From positions 1,009,621,501 to 1,009,685,500 of the forward strand of contig CM028129.1 of NCBI GenBank assembly GCA_016271365.2: 64,000 nt of DNA. The letters run 5' to 3'. The translations under genes were made by a program, and so were the position numbers. Position 1 is the stretch's first letter. Each line of letters starts with the position of its first letter. Below the pieces are notes generated by a model. The model saw only the letters and a program-made list of their open reading frames with translations, did no database searches and was not told the origin of the DNA. Shown piece by piece: positions 41,636-51,745 of the stretch. This stretch comes from Neoceratodus forsteri. Taxonomy: Eukaryota > Chordata > Ceratodontiformes > Ceratodontidae.

Positions 41636-42986
41636 AGAGACACTATCTGCTTTTTTTCTTTATTTGGTCATATTATGAAACGTGCCTGCACCCCCTGCAG
41701 CATTCTATAATACAATCTAGAATACAGTGCAGCAATGGGTGCATTCAGTTAATATACATTTTAATCCATTTTATTAAAAAGTGTAACCCCCTTGGTTCAC
41801 TCAGATTTGCAACCGCCCAGTGCCAAAGCGTGCTCACAGTTCTAAAGTGTTGCTGAAGAGCTGGTGGGCTCATCCGTGGATGAGTTTGGTCTGTTGTAAC
41901 TGAGTTCAGCTAAATACTGCATGTGACAGCAGAAAGCAAGTTGAACTTGGTAAAGTATTTCATTTTTTAAAAACGAGCGTCCTAACTTGTGTTAATCCTG
42001 CTCTGAAAGTCGAAGCCATCGTATTGGGCATGTGCAGGTCATGTGCATGCCTGGTGTCATGGCTCGACTTTCATACCAGGATTTACACAAGTTAGGGCGC
42101 CCATTTTTAGAAATAAAATACTTTGAGTTCAGCTTGCTTTCTGCTGTCACAAGCAGTGTTTAGCTAAGCTCTTTTACAATGGATCAAACTCATCCATGGA
42201 CGAGCCTACTGGTACTTTGGGGCCATTTTAGAACTGTGATTGCATTTTGGCATTGGGCAGCTGCATATACAAACAGATCAACAGGGTTACTGTTTTTGAT
42301 AAAATTTGCTGGCCTGGTGGTGCGAAGGACTGAAGCACTAAGCTTCACCTGCCACGCCGGCAACCTGGGGTCAGGTGCAACCTCGGGGCATTGGGGGCTG
42401 GCTGGAGCGAGGAGGATCACATGTCCAATGGACTGCTCTCCTCCTCTGGAGGGAGGATTGGGTAGAGCCCACCGCTTACCTATCTCCTGGTGGAAGCTGG
42501 GGGAAAGGCATCTCTGGTGAGCAGATCGGGAGTTGGGGCTGACGTGGGAGCACGAGGCGTGCGCCTGGACATCCTAGCACACCACAGCTTCAGGGGGAAC
42601 CAGTACACCGGAAAAAATGCCGGCGGCTGGATGATGGGGAGCACTCACAGATTCTGCTCCCTGGCTAGCTGGGCTCGTCAGCCCGAACTGGATCTGGTCT
42701 TTGGTGGGTGCCCGGGGACCCCCTGCCGATCCCACTGGGGGGGGGGCAGGCCCTGTGGGGAAGACAGTTGGTGGTAAGTCCCAGTGGACGTCGGGGGGGG
42801 GGAATGGGGCGCCCTCCTGAACGAGGGCTGACTGGGGCAGAGGGGGGAAAAAATAAAATATCTATTATTTTGAGGTATCCATAGCTGCACTGTATTCTGG
42901 ATCCTGTTATAGAGTACTGCAGGGGGTGCAGTCACGTTTCTGAATATTACCCAAAAAAAAGTAAGTAGAAGGTGGACAGTGTCCCT
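41636..42986. mobile_element. Foldback DNA element with long inverted arms, flanked by TTAA
   Basis: The left arm (about 41636-42020) and right arm (42045-42305 plus 42860-42986) are reverse complements: for example gctcatccgtggatgagttt near 41867 against aaactcatccatggacgagc near 42187, and ctgcaccccctgcag near 41688 against ctgcagggggtgcag near 42917. The outer ends read AGAGACACTATC and GACAGTGTCCCT, each bordered by TTAA (41632-41635, 42987-42990). Without the SINE it is about 800 bp. No transposase, so non-autonomous. TTAA suggests a piggyBac-type target, not proven. Confidence 0.8.
42306..42852 (+). mobile_element. Long tRNA-derived SINE, copy 2 (547 bp)
   Basis: Diverged copy of 8797-9339: the tRNA-like head ggtggtgcgaagg near 42316 and a shared block around ggactgctctcctcctct near 42430 (copy 1: ggactgctctccttctcc). 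It is inserted in the right arm of the foldback element, bracketed by ataaaat at 42299-42305 and 42853-42859. G-rich runs occur at 42738-42746 and 42795-42803. A-rich 3' end. Confidence 0.8.
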
Positions 42987-43129
42987 TTAACTGTTTCTCT
43001 TTGATTTCAGCTGCTGACTTCAGTACTGCACATGGCTGTTGTGATGTCATCAACATTGTGAAAGCTGCTTGCTAATCTGTTAAATATTCTATTGTTATGT
43101 ACCCAGCTTTGCTAGATATATTTTTTTTT

Positions 43130-43345
43130 TTATTTAGTTGTTTAACCAGGTATAGCACACTAAGCTGAAAGCTTTTTTACAGGAGCGACCTGGGAGCACA
43201 AGGAGGTTAATTGACTTGCTCAAGGTCACACAGTATGCAAGTGGAAGCTGTGGGATTCAAACCCAGGTCTGGTCTGCTGGATGTCACCAGATTTGCAGCT
43301 CAGAGCCTTAGACCACTGTGCTATACTGCCTCAGAATCAGTTGTG
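43130..43345 (-). mobile_element. MIR-like SINE, antisense
   Basis: Reverse-oriented MIR signature: gaggttaattgacttgctca near 43203 with the core ggtcacac, then gattcaaacccagg (inverted B-box) near 43254 and ccttagaccactgtgctata near 43307. Nearly complete, about 200 bp. Confidence 0.82.
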
Positions 43346-43774
43346 ACATGCCCCAAAATGCAGGCTATCACAGTATCTTGTAAAGTGGGTCCATATATAT
43401 CCAGTTTATTCGGTGGCATATTACTCTACACCTGCTGTATAAATTGTTTTACTTGGTGTTCCCTGACTGAGATTCTGCAGCAGCAGAAGCAGAATGGGTC
43501 ACCAAGACAAGCGGGGCAGTGCTCTGTAATAGTTTTAATTCGACACTGCGGAATAGCAAGATGCAAGCCCTGGGATTTATCTGTTGAGTCCTTAGGGGAT
43601 ACCTGAGTGGATACTTTAAAGAGGACCTACTGTTCTAGGGTGGGAAACTGTGCTCAGATATGCTCTCCTTGTGTGTGGCTATAATGTCGAGTAAGCTGGT
43701 TGGACTTGTAACCTCCCTTCCCCCAGCTCAGATTGCTTATGGGGCAGCAACCAAACAGAAACACAGGTTTGGGA

Positions 43775-44000
43775 TAGGGAGTGTGAGAGGGTTAAGGATA
43801 AACAGAAGGGAGTGATCATCTGTTGGGATAACAGTACAGGTAATTGTGCAGATCCACAGAACAGAGATGGGAGTGTGAAATGGTTTCACGTAAACAAAAG
43901 GGATAATTATCCAGTGGGGGATACACTAGTGGTTATAGTACAGATAAGCAGAGGGGAGGGTGTGAAAGGGTTAAGGATAAACAAAAGCACATCCACTGGA
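43775..44000. repeat. Three-copy minisatellite, about 88-bp unit
   Basis: Units begin near 43779, 43869 and 43953 with variants of ggagtgtgaaagggttaagg. Copies are imperfect. Confidence 0.65.
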
Positions 44001-44221
44001 TTCAGTTGAGCCATGTAAACAATTTTGTTTTGTACTGACTGCTGGTCTCTCCATCTGTGGTGCTCTGAATTCTGGTTCCCATGACAACTCATATCCTTCC
44101 TTTCTCATCAGAGGAGCATGTGCTGACTGTTCAGGGAGGCTAGAGTGACATTTGGTTTTAAGCAAACCAAATACTATATCTGCTTTGTGGCTTTACTAGC
44201 AAGACATCATCACAAAAAGAA

Positions 44222-44226
44222 CAAAC
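44222..44226. repeat. Left target duplication of Gmr1-like element
   Basis: caaac, repeated at 53827-53831 directly after the 3' LTR. Confidence 0.75.
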
Positions 44227-47015
44227 TGACGCTTTGCCACCCGTTTATGGTTATATGTATGATATTTGTATTATAAATAAATGATCTGTGTATGTGATTG
44301 TCTGCCTGACACCCAGGCTGCATTGAGAGACTTGACCTCTGACCACAAAAGATGTCAGTGTGAGGAAAACTGCAGGAGGTGAGAAAAGACCAGAGAAATC
44401 CATTAAGACATCCTTCCAGAGAGATAGTTTATTATCCTTTATTACCCGCTGCTGCTTTTGACGTTGCTTCCCATGTATTTATTTATGGCGTAGCAGGAAG
44501 AGAAGCCATGTGGCTTATGTCTCTTGTTTTTAGCACATAGCCAGTAATTAGGGACATGCAGTGGTGAGAAGCCATACACTCAGAGATCACTCTAGCAACA
44601 GGAAATCAGCAGAGGGACATCAAAAGGGAATGTTTTGAAGAAAGTCTCATATTTAAAAAATTGCTGACTGTTGATTTACCCAGTAGAAATAAAATCTATG
44701 GGAGGATCTAACTGTGATCTCACGAAAGGGGTGGGGAGAGGGAGTTTGAAATTAAACATGCATCTGGGGAATATGTGTCGTATCATTTTGGACTCAAGAG
44801 ACTCTCTCTGGACTTGAAAGCACTTTGGTAACAACTATTGTAGATGGGAACGATCTTAAGTTTGTGGTAGGAGTTTTTGTTCTGTAACTTCCCTTTTTTT
44901 ATGCGATTGAGAGCTCTTGATATTTGTTCTGTATTTTATTTCTCCTGTTTTGCAATTTTAGTAAACTACCTTTTCTTTATTATACTGTCTGGGTGGGATA
45001 TTCAGACTGCGCCAGGCAGGGGCGCAAATCTGGGCACAGCGCAACTGGGCTGTGCCAGGGCATGGACCAGGTGATATTCAGCGGTGCTGCGCCATGGCTC
45101 AGCACTGTTGAATATGGCACTGGGAGTGCCTGCACTGCGCACGACACAGTGGCACTGCGCCAGTGCAAGTGGCAGGTGAGGGGCAGGGGGTGTGCCAGCG
45201 CAAGTGCAGCTGCGCTAGGCGCAGCAAGAGTGATATTCAGACATGAGCATGCAAATGAGGCCATTATGAATGCAAAGTGCAAATGAGGCAATTTGCATGT
45301 CATTATGGCGCCATTTGCATGCAGGTGCACCGATCCCCGGCCCTGCCAGGCTGCAGCCGTCGGGAGAGCAATGCCTCCTGCCCCTTGGCGGGCAATGCGC
45401 CCCAACGCCCGATCGCGGGCCATAGTTAAAGTTATATCCCTGGTGGTCCAGTGGACCTGCTCCCCTGCCCGATTGCAGGCTTTTGTTATATTAAATCCCC
45501 GTGGTGGTCCAGTGGACCCGATCCTCAGACCGATCGCGGGCAAATTATATAATATTTCTCTGGTGGTCCGGTGGACCTGATCCTCAGACCGGTCGCGGGC
45601 TTTAGTTGTTGCTACAATCCCTGGTGGGCCAGCGGTACCCCCCTCTCCACCCGCCCACTCAGACCCGCCACCCCGCTTCCCCTCCCTGGTCAGTGGCGGG
45701 CGGCAGCTCCACACCCGCAAGCCGCCCCCCGACTGACAGCGCATATGGCTGTATGCCCTTAGTCCCCTCGTGGGCAATCGGGCGTGGCAGACTTGTATAC
45801 AGTCCCAAAATGCTAATGGTTCATTCACATTTCGATCAGGTAGCATAGTACGGTCTGCACACCCATTGGCACACGCAGGGGACCACCGGGCGACAGCCGC
45901 ATCTGTACGCCGCCGGGCGGTGGGGAGCTGCCGCCTGTCGCTGACCGGGGAGCGTGGTGGCTGGGTCTGAGGAGGCGGGTGGGGAAGGGGGTACCGCTGG
46001 CCCACCAGGGATTATATCAACAACTAAAGCCCACGTTCGGGCTGAGGATCGGGTCCACTGGACCACCAGGGAAATATAATATCACTTGCCCGTGATTGGG
46101 CTGAGGATCGGGCCACTGGACCACCAGGGAGGTTCATTTAATCTAGGGCTCGCGATCAAGCAGGGGAGCAGGTCCACTGGACCACCAGGGTTATTTAATA
46201 TATCAAAAGCCCGCGATCGGGCAGGGGAGCAGGTCCACTGGACCACCAGGGATAATAAAATTCTATGCCCGCGATCGGGCGAAGGGGGGGGCAACGACGC
46301 CCGGACTCTGTCTCTGGAAGTCGGATGGCCACCCACAGCTGGCGGCAGCCGTGTTGTGCCCTGCAACATGGCAGCTCACCTGTGGGTGGCCGGGCCTTGC
46401 TGTTGCTTTTTTATAGGCGGATCTTTGCGTCCCCTCCGTGTGGCGCAAGGCGGATTTGTGCCTGCATATGTGCCGCATATGCATGGGCACGCCCCCCGCA
46501 CTTGTGCATACATTAATGGTGAGCCCCAGCGCATCGGGATTTGCGCAGCACATCATCCCCCTTTGAATATCATGCCGGGCGCATCAGTGGGTTGCACATG
46601 GCGCAACCCCTTTGAATATCCCACCCTCTGTGTTTTCTCTCAGTTATTTTACATGTGATTGCTGAACCTATGTTTTAAGGCTGACAGCTGTTAAGAGCTT
46701 GATTGTGTTACTAAGCTTAAGATGCCAAAAATACCTTGGTCTCGTATAGAGTCGTAAAGGGTTCATTTTGGATACCTGGCTGGGTGCCCTGGGGTGAAAG
46801 ATTATATAGCATCACTTCAAAGAAAATATTATCTGAGCCTGTTAATTGGGTATGCTAGCATAAGGTTCACAATTTGAATCCCTCCAGAACTCAAGGCTAA
46901 TAGGTAATTCAGACCCAAAACAGACAGGAGGGTTACCCTGTCTATCACCTGTTCACACTATTGCACTTGGCACTGTGGGAGCAGAGGACCTGACCTGAGG
47001 AGTGTGTTTGTGACA
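44227..47015 (+). repeat. Gmr1-like 5' LTR (with insertion)
   Basis: Aligns to 51746-53826 across its length, starting tgacgctttgcca and ending tttgtgaca. It is expanded by a palindromic element at 44991-46626. A possible primer-binding site, tggttggcagcagtgc, begins at about 47020. Confidence 0.9.
44991..46626. mobile_element. Giant palindromic (foldback) element in the 5' LTR
   Basis: 1636 bp, GC-rich. Ends are the perfect inverted pair gggtgggatattca (44991-45004) and tgaatatcccaccc (46613-46626), bordered by TCT on both sides. The arms fold over almost the whole length around a centre near 45800-45840. Within each arm a unit of about 65-100 bp containing ggtggtccagtggacc and cgatcgcgggc recurs three or four times (left arm 45440-45640, right arm 46000-46270 in reverse). 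No transposase. The 3' LTR lacks it, so it inserted after the LTR element did. Confidence 0.88.
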
Positions 47016-47040
47016 GATTTGGTTGGCAGCAGTGCAATTT
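47016..47040 (+). promoter_or_regulatory. Possible primer-binding site
   Basis: Just inside the 5' LTR, tggttggcagcagtgc starts with the TGG expected to pair with a tRNA 3' CCA end. The tRNA species is not identified. Confidence 0.45.
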
Positions 47041-47234
47041 AAAAGTATTTGGTAATACAAGCTTCAACAGTTCAGTGTGTCAGATTAATACTGTACAGCT
47101 CACGTGCAGAATAAGGCAGTGATTTTTAAAAAGTAAACAGAACTATAACATTGTGCTTACAGTCAAAGTTCCTACCTGTTTTATTTTTTTTCCCCCCTGA
47201 GTGCAAGTTACAGTAGCCGTAGTTGGGGAAGAAG

Positions 47235-48520
47235 ATGGCTTCCAACTACAGCGAGCACACTGCAGACTACCTGAGGCAGTTGTGCAAGGAGAGAGGAGTC
47301 CTGCACGAGGAGAGAGCCAACAAGCAGAACCTCTTGGAGGCTCTGATAGCAGCAGATGCCCAGAGCCTCGAGTCACAGTCTGTGACTGGAAAGGACCGAA
47401 CCTTGGGCGTGTAGGGGCCAGTGTCTAGATCTGTTGAGGACAGCAGGGCCAGTGCAAGCCAAGGGCCACAGCAGCAGGAGAAGGTCACCAGCATTCTGGA
47501 ACCAGAAGCAATCCAGCTACAGATGGAGCTGCAGAGAATGGAGCTGGAGTTTGAACAGAAAAGGTTTGAAGCCCGGCAGTAAAGGGAGCTTGAACAGAGG
47601 AAGCTGGAGATGGAAAGAGAAGAAAGAGAATGGCAGCTTCAGCAAGAGGTGGAATGAGAGCGGCGAGAGGCTGAGCAAGAATGGTGAGAAGATGCATGAC
47701 ATCAGCAAGAAGATGACCGTGAAGAGCGTGAGCGCAAGAGGCAACACGAACTGGAGAAGCTATGTCTCCAAACACCAGCACCAGAGCAGGTAAGTGGCCT
47801 GGGTTTAACTGGAACTACAGGACTGGGTTACAAACTAAATTCTAAATTGAAAGCTGAATTTAAAGAAGGGGAAGATATGGATGCCTTTGTAAATTCCTTT
47901 GAAAAAGTTTGCATTCAGGCAAATATTCCAGAGGGTCCTGGAGCTTCCAGCTATCCCCGCTACTTACCGGGAAAGCTCAGGATGCATTGGGTCAGATGGA
48001 CAATGAGGACAGTAATGATTACAGCAAACTTAAAGCTGCACTTTTAAAAAAGTATGAATTAACAGCACAAGCATACAGAGCTAAATTCCGTTAGTTCAGG
48101 AGAAGCCAGGACATGAGCTACGAGGAGCTAGCCACGAAACAATGTCAGTTTTTAAAATGTTGGTGGGAAGTAATTGAAGCAAACTCTGTAGATAACATTG
48201 AAAATGCTGTACTGTTAGAGCAGTTTTTTGGTGGCATGCCCAGCAGAGCGGAAAACCTGGCTGGAGGACCGAGATCCAAATACAGTGCAAGAGGCTGCTG
48301 AATCTCAGATCACTATGCCAGGAGCAGACCTGCTCTGAGAGTGAATGGGGCAGGCGTGATGGCATAGAAAGGGAAACTCGCGCCTTCAGGGCAGCTAAAG
48401 CCCTCACCGCCTCCCCTCAAACCAGGTAGCCCCAGGGTTCAAAGAAAAGATTTACTTGAGAAAAGAAATAAATGTTGGGTTTACAGAGAAGCTGGGCATA
48501 TTGCCAGACAGCGTCCCAAA
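47235..48520 (+). pseudogene. Gmr1-like Gag with SCAN-like domain, broken
   Basis: Likely start ATG 47235 (MASNYSEHTADYLRQLC), followed by a Glu/Lys/Arg-rich coiled-coil-like region to 47780 with several stops. Near 47840-48060 comes a capsid-like part (FKEGEDMDAFVNSFEKVC). 48060-48250 encodes YRAKFR, SYEELATKQCQFLKCWW and NAVLLEQFFGGMP, the helical pattern of the SCAN domain, a dimerisation fold derived from Gmr1-type Gag. At 48473-48514 CWVYREAGHIARQR is a CCHC zinc knuckle that has lost two cysteines. Frameshifts occur near 47420, 47910 and 48300. Confidence 0.82.
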
Positions 48521-48848
48521 AGGACCATCTGTACACAAAGTGGTGCTCGAAAAGAAGTGTTTTGTGTTTGTGTGTCCCCCTGAAAGCATGCCAATCAGCA
48601 TGAGGCAACACATGCACCCAGTCACTTCGAATGGTGTAAAGACACACAGGTTAAGAGACACAGGGGTATCCCTGACTTTGGTAAAAGGGGATCTGTTAAA
48701 GCCTGGTCAGCTTATACCCAATCAATTTGTGACTGTACATAGATTCACTGGGGAGGAAAAAACCTTGCCACTTGCTAGTGTCCTCCTAGACTGGGGTGAG
48801 ACGGGGTACTGTACAAAAGTTTGCCGTAGCCAAAACTTGAGCTGTTGA
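48456..48848 (+). pseudogene. Gmr1-like aspartic protease region
   Basis: An open frame of 130 residues. The catalytic DTG (RDTGVSLTLV) is at 48657-48665 and is followed by VTVHRFTGEEKTLPLASV, typical of retropepsins. The upstream half overlaps the zinc-knuckle region of Gag in a different frame. The protease would cut the Gag-Pol polyprotein. The frame closes at 48848, shortly before a linker (48878-49249, beginning VCAVTRSQ) leading to integrase. Confidence 0.8.
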
Positions 48849-48877
48849 TGTAATCATGTGCAGCAATCTCAAATGGG

Positions 48878-50370
48878 ATGGTGTGTGCAGTTACCCGCAG
48901 CCAAGCGGCAAAGGAAAATTGTGGTTCCCTGGACCTCATGGAAGCCACTGTGGAAACCACTGGGAGGCTGGTTCCTCAGCCTGGGTCTCCTGATATGGAG
49001 ACTAATGAAAGGGGGGTAGAAATTTCCCTGGTAGCAGTTACCCAAACAGCTGTGGAGGGTTACTCCGAGGAAGGAGGGGTGACCCATTGTCAGAGGGTTA
49101 GGGATGGCAGTGATCCTGAGTGCCCTGATGCTAGAGCTTGGGACCCTAGTTTAGACCCTGAAGGGGACCTGTCCAGTGCTTTGGGAATGTGTAAGGAGTT
49201 TGCAGCTACTCAGAAAGGTGACCCTAGTCTAGAGAAGCTGACGGCTTGAGCAGACTCTGATGGAGCACAGGGAGGTGACGGGAAATGCAAAGTTTATTAG
49301 GACAATGGACTGATGTATACTCAGGATGCTAAGACAGAGGCAGGGGTGATAGGCAGGCGGCTTGTCATTCCCCAGGGGTACCGTGAGCAGTTGCTCAAGA
49401 TTGCAGACGATATTCCCATGTCTGGTCATCTGGGAGTCACGTGCACTATGCAGCGATTGGCCCAGAATTTCTATTTGCCCAACTTCACCCAGCAGGTGAA
49501 GGAGTATTGCAGGTCGTGTCACTGGTGCTATGAAATAGGGAAGGCGGGTAAGAGAACCCAGGCTGCCCTAATTCCATTACCCATAGTGGAGGAGCCATTC
49601 CAGAGGGTGGGAATGGATATTGTGGGGCCTTTAAATACCCCCAGCTCCTCCGGGAAGAGGCTCATCCTGACTGTGGTGGATTATGCCACCCGGTACCCAG
49701 AGGCAGTCTCCCTATCCTCACTGAGGACAAAGTGGCAGATGCCTTATTAGGGATTTTTTCCTGTGTTGGGTATCCGCAGGAGGTTATCACCGATCGAGGG
49801 GGTTCCTTCATGTCGGACCTGATGAAATGTTTGTGGGAGAAGAGTGGAGTGGTGCAGAGACACATGACACCTTATCACCCACAAGCCAATGGGCTTGTGG
49901 AAAGATTTAATGGTACCCTTAAGTCAGTGCTCCAGGCGTTTGCTGAACAGCATGGGAGGGGCTGGGAGAAATACCTTCCCCACCTGTTTGCATACAGGGA
50001 GGTGCCCCAAGAGTTGACAGGGTTTCCCCCCTTTGAGTTATACGGATGCAGGGTACATGGGCCCCTAGACTTGATCCGGGAGGACTGGGAAGGCAAGCAT
50101 GTCACCCAGGGAACTCCCATAGTGGATTATGTCATTAGGTTTAGGGAAAAGCTGAAGGAGCTTATAGGGGCAGCCCAGAGCAACCTGACAGCGGCCCAAC
50201 AAAAACAAAAGGTGTGGTAGGACCGAAGAGCCAGAGCTTGCTTGTACATGGTGGGTCAGGAATTCATGGTCCTAATCCCGGTCTGGAAAGACAAGCTGCA
50301 GGCCGAGTGGGCAGGACCGTACAAAGTAGTCAGAAAGGTAAATGACGTAAACTATATTATAGAGTTACCT
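48878..50370 (+). pseudogene. Gmr1-like linker and integrase
   Basis: An acidic linker (48878-49249) contains AVTRSQAAKE, seen before integrase in Gmr1-type elements. Integrase follows: the zinc-binding His and Cys region (SGHLGVTCTMQRLA to YCRSCHWC, near 49420-49530), catalytic Asp at 49616-49618 (MDIVGPL), Asp at 49792-49794 (ITDRGG) and Glu at 49900-49902 (NGLVERFNG), so the DDE triad is complete. A frameshift lies near 49735 and a stop at 50218. A GPY/F-type C-terminus (AGPYKVVRKVND) is readable near 50317-50355. It would insert the cDNA, creating the 5-bp duplication. Confidence 0.9.
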
Positions 50371-50434
50371 GACAGATGACATACATAAAGGATGTACCAT
50401 GTCAACATGACGAAGACAGCGAACAGCATATCGG

Positions 50435-51670
50435 GTGTCTGGGGCTGTCCAAAAGGACATTAGGAGGGAGGTGAAGGAAATGCTGGATTTAGGGGTAATC
50501 CAGAAATCCCACAGCCCCTGGGCCTCACCAGTAGTCCTTGTTCCCAAGCCAAATGGCTCTACTCATTTTTGTGTGGGCTATTGTGGACTGAATGCAGTCA
50601 CAAAGTCAGACTCCCACCCGATGCCACGGACAGACGAACTCCTGGACAAGTAGGGAGGGGCGACATACCTTACAACTATTGACCTGACAAAGAGGTATTG
50701 GCAGGTAGAGTTAACTGCCAGAGCTAGGGAGAGGTCGGTCTTTATCACTCCGATAAGGTTATTTGAATTTCAAGTAATGCCTTTTGGAATGAAGAACACC
50801 CCAGTCACTTTCCAAAGGTTGGTGAACCAGGTGTTAAATGGTGCTGAGGAGTATGCTGTGGGGTACCTGGATGACATTGCCATCTTTAATGCCAGCTGGG
50901 AGGAACACCTGTCCCACCCTAGGGAAGTGCTGGGCAGGATACAGAGGGCCGGGCTCACTGTCAATGCTGAGAAGTGCCAGATGGCCATGGCTAAAGTGGC
51001 ATACCTCGGGCATGTTGTAGACCGGGGACAGCTCCTTCCTAACCAAGTGAAAATGGAGGCAGTCAAGGCATGACCCAGACCAGAAACGCAGAAGCTGGTC
51101 AGGAGTTTTCTGGGGACAGCAGGGTACTATAGGCAATTTGTACCCAATTACAGTGCCCTGGCAGCTCCCCTATCTGACCTGGTAAAGAAAAGGATGCCTA
51201 AGAAATTAACCTGGGAGCTAGCCTGTGAAAAACCCTTTCTCAGACTGAAGGGGGCACTGTGCAGTGCTCCTGTATTGACAAGTCCAGACTACAGCAGACC
51301 CTTTGCAGTCCAGACTGATGCATCAGATGTTGATATCGGGGCAGTGCTGAGTCAGAAGTCCAACCAAGGGAAAGATCACTCCGTAGTGTACCAGAGTAAA
51401 AAGTTACTTCCCAGGGAGCAGGCTTACTCTATTGTGGAAAAAGAACATCTTGCCATGGTGTGGACCCTAAAGAAGTTAGAGCCAGACTTGTACAGGCAGC
51501 GTTTTGAGGTACAGACTGACCACAACCCCCTGGTTTGGCTGGCACAAATGGGTAAAACAAATGGTAGACTACTAAGATGGAGTCTTGCCATGCAAGGGTA
51601 TGACATGATGGTCTCACACAGTGCGGGGCGGCCAATGAAAATGCCGATAGCTTGTCGAGTCAGTATATGA
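50435..51670 (+). pseudogene. Gmr1-like reverse transcriptase and RNase H
   Basis: Reverse transcriptase starts with SPWASPVVLVPKPNG near 50512, a stop at 50651, IDLTKRYWQV near 50680, MPFGMKNTPVTFQ at 50777 and catalytic YLDD at 50864-50875. A stop at 51071 is followed by FLGTAGYYRQFVPNYS, the Ty3-type connection. RNase H spans 51290-51660 (QTDASDVDIGAVLSQ, LPREQAYSIVEKEHLA, QTDHNPLVWL). It converts element RNA to DNA. Placed after integrase, the reverse of normal Ty3/gypsy order. Confidence 0.92.
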
Positions 51671-51729
51671 GAAATTAACTGACTTGGGGAGCTCATCCCA
51701 TGCAGAGAATAGAGCCCCCAAATTCAGTC

Positions 51730-51745
51730 TAGGTGGGGAGGACTG
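51730..51745 (+). promoter_or_regulatory. Polypurine tract before 3' LTR
   Basis: aggtggggaggac just upstream of the TGA that opens the 3' LTR; the expected start site for plus-strand DNA synthesis. Confidence 0.65.

Larger units (their letters stand above)
43346..44226. other. Intronic sequence with a short minisatellite, no gene recognised
   Basis: No coding frame. 43775-44000 holds about three imperfect copies of an 85-90 bp unit containing gtgtgaaagggttaaggata and aaacagaaggga. 44222-44226 (caaac) is the left target duplication of the Gmr1-like element. Confidence 0.55.

Noticed and set aside
44980..46005. A 341-residue open frame on the minus strand
   Set aside because: It lies inside the GC-rich palindrome, where stop codons are rare, and its repeated peptide units simply translate the nested DNA repeats. 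No domain is visible.
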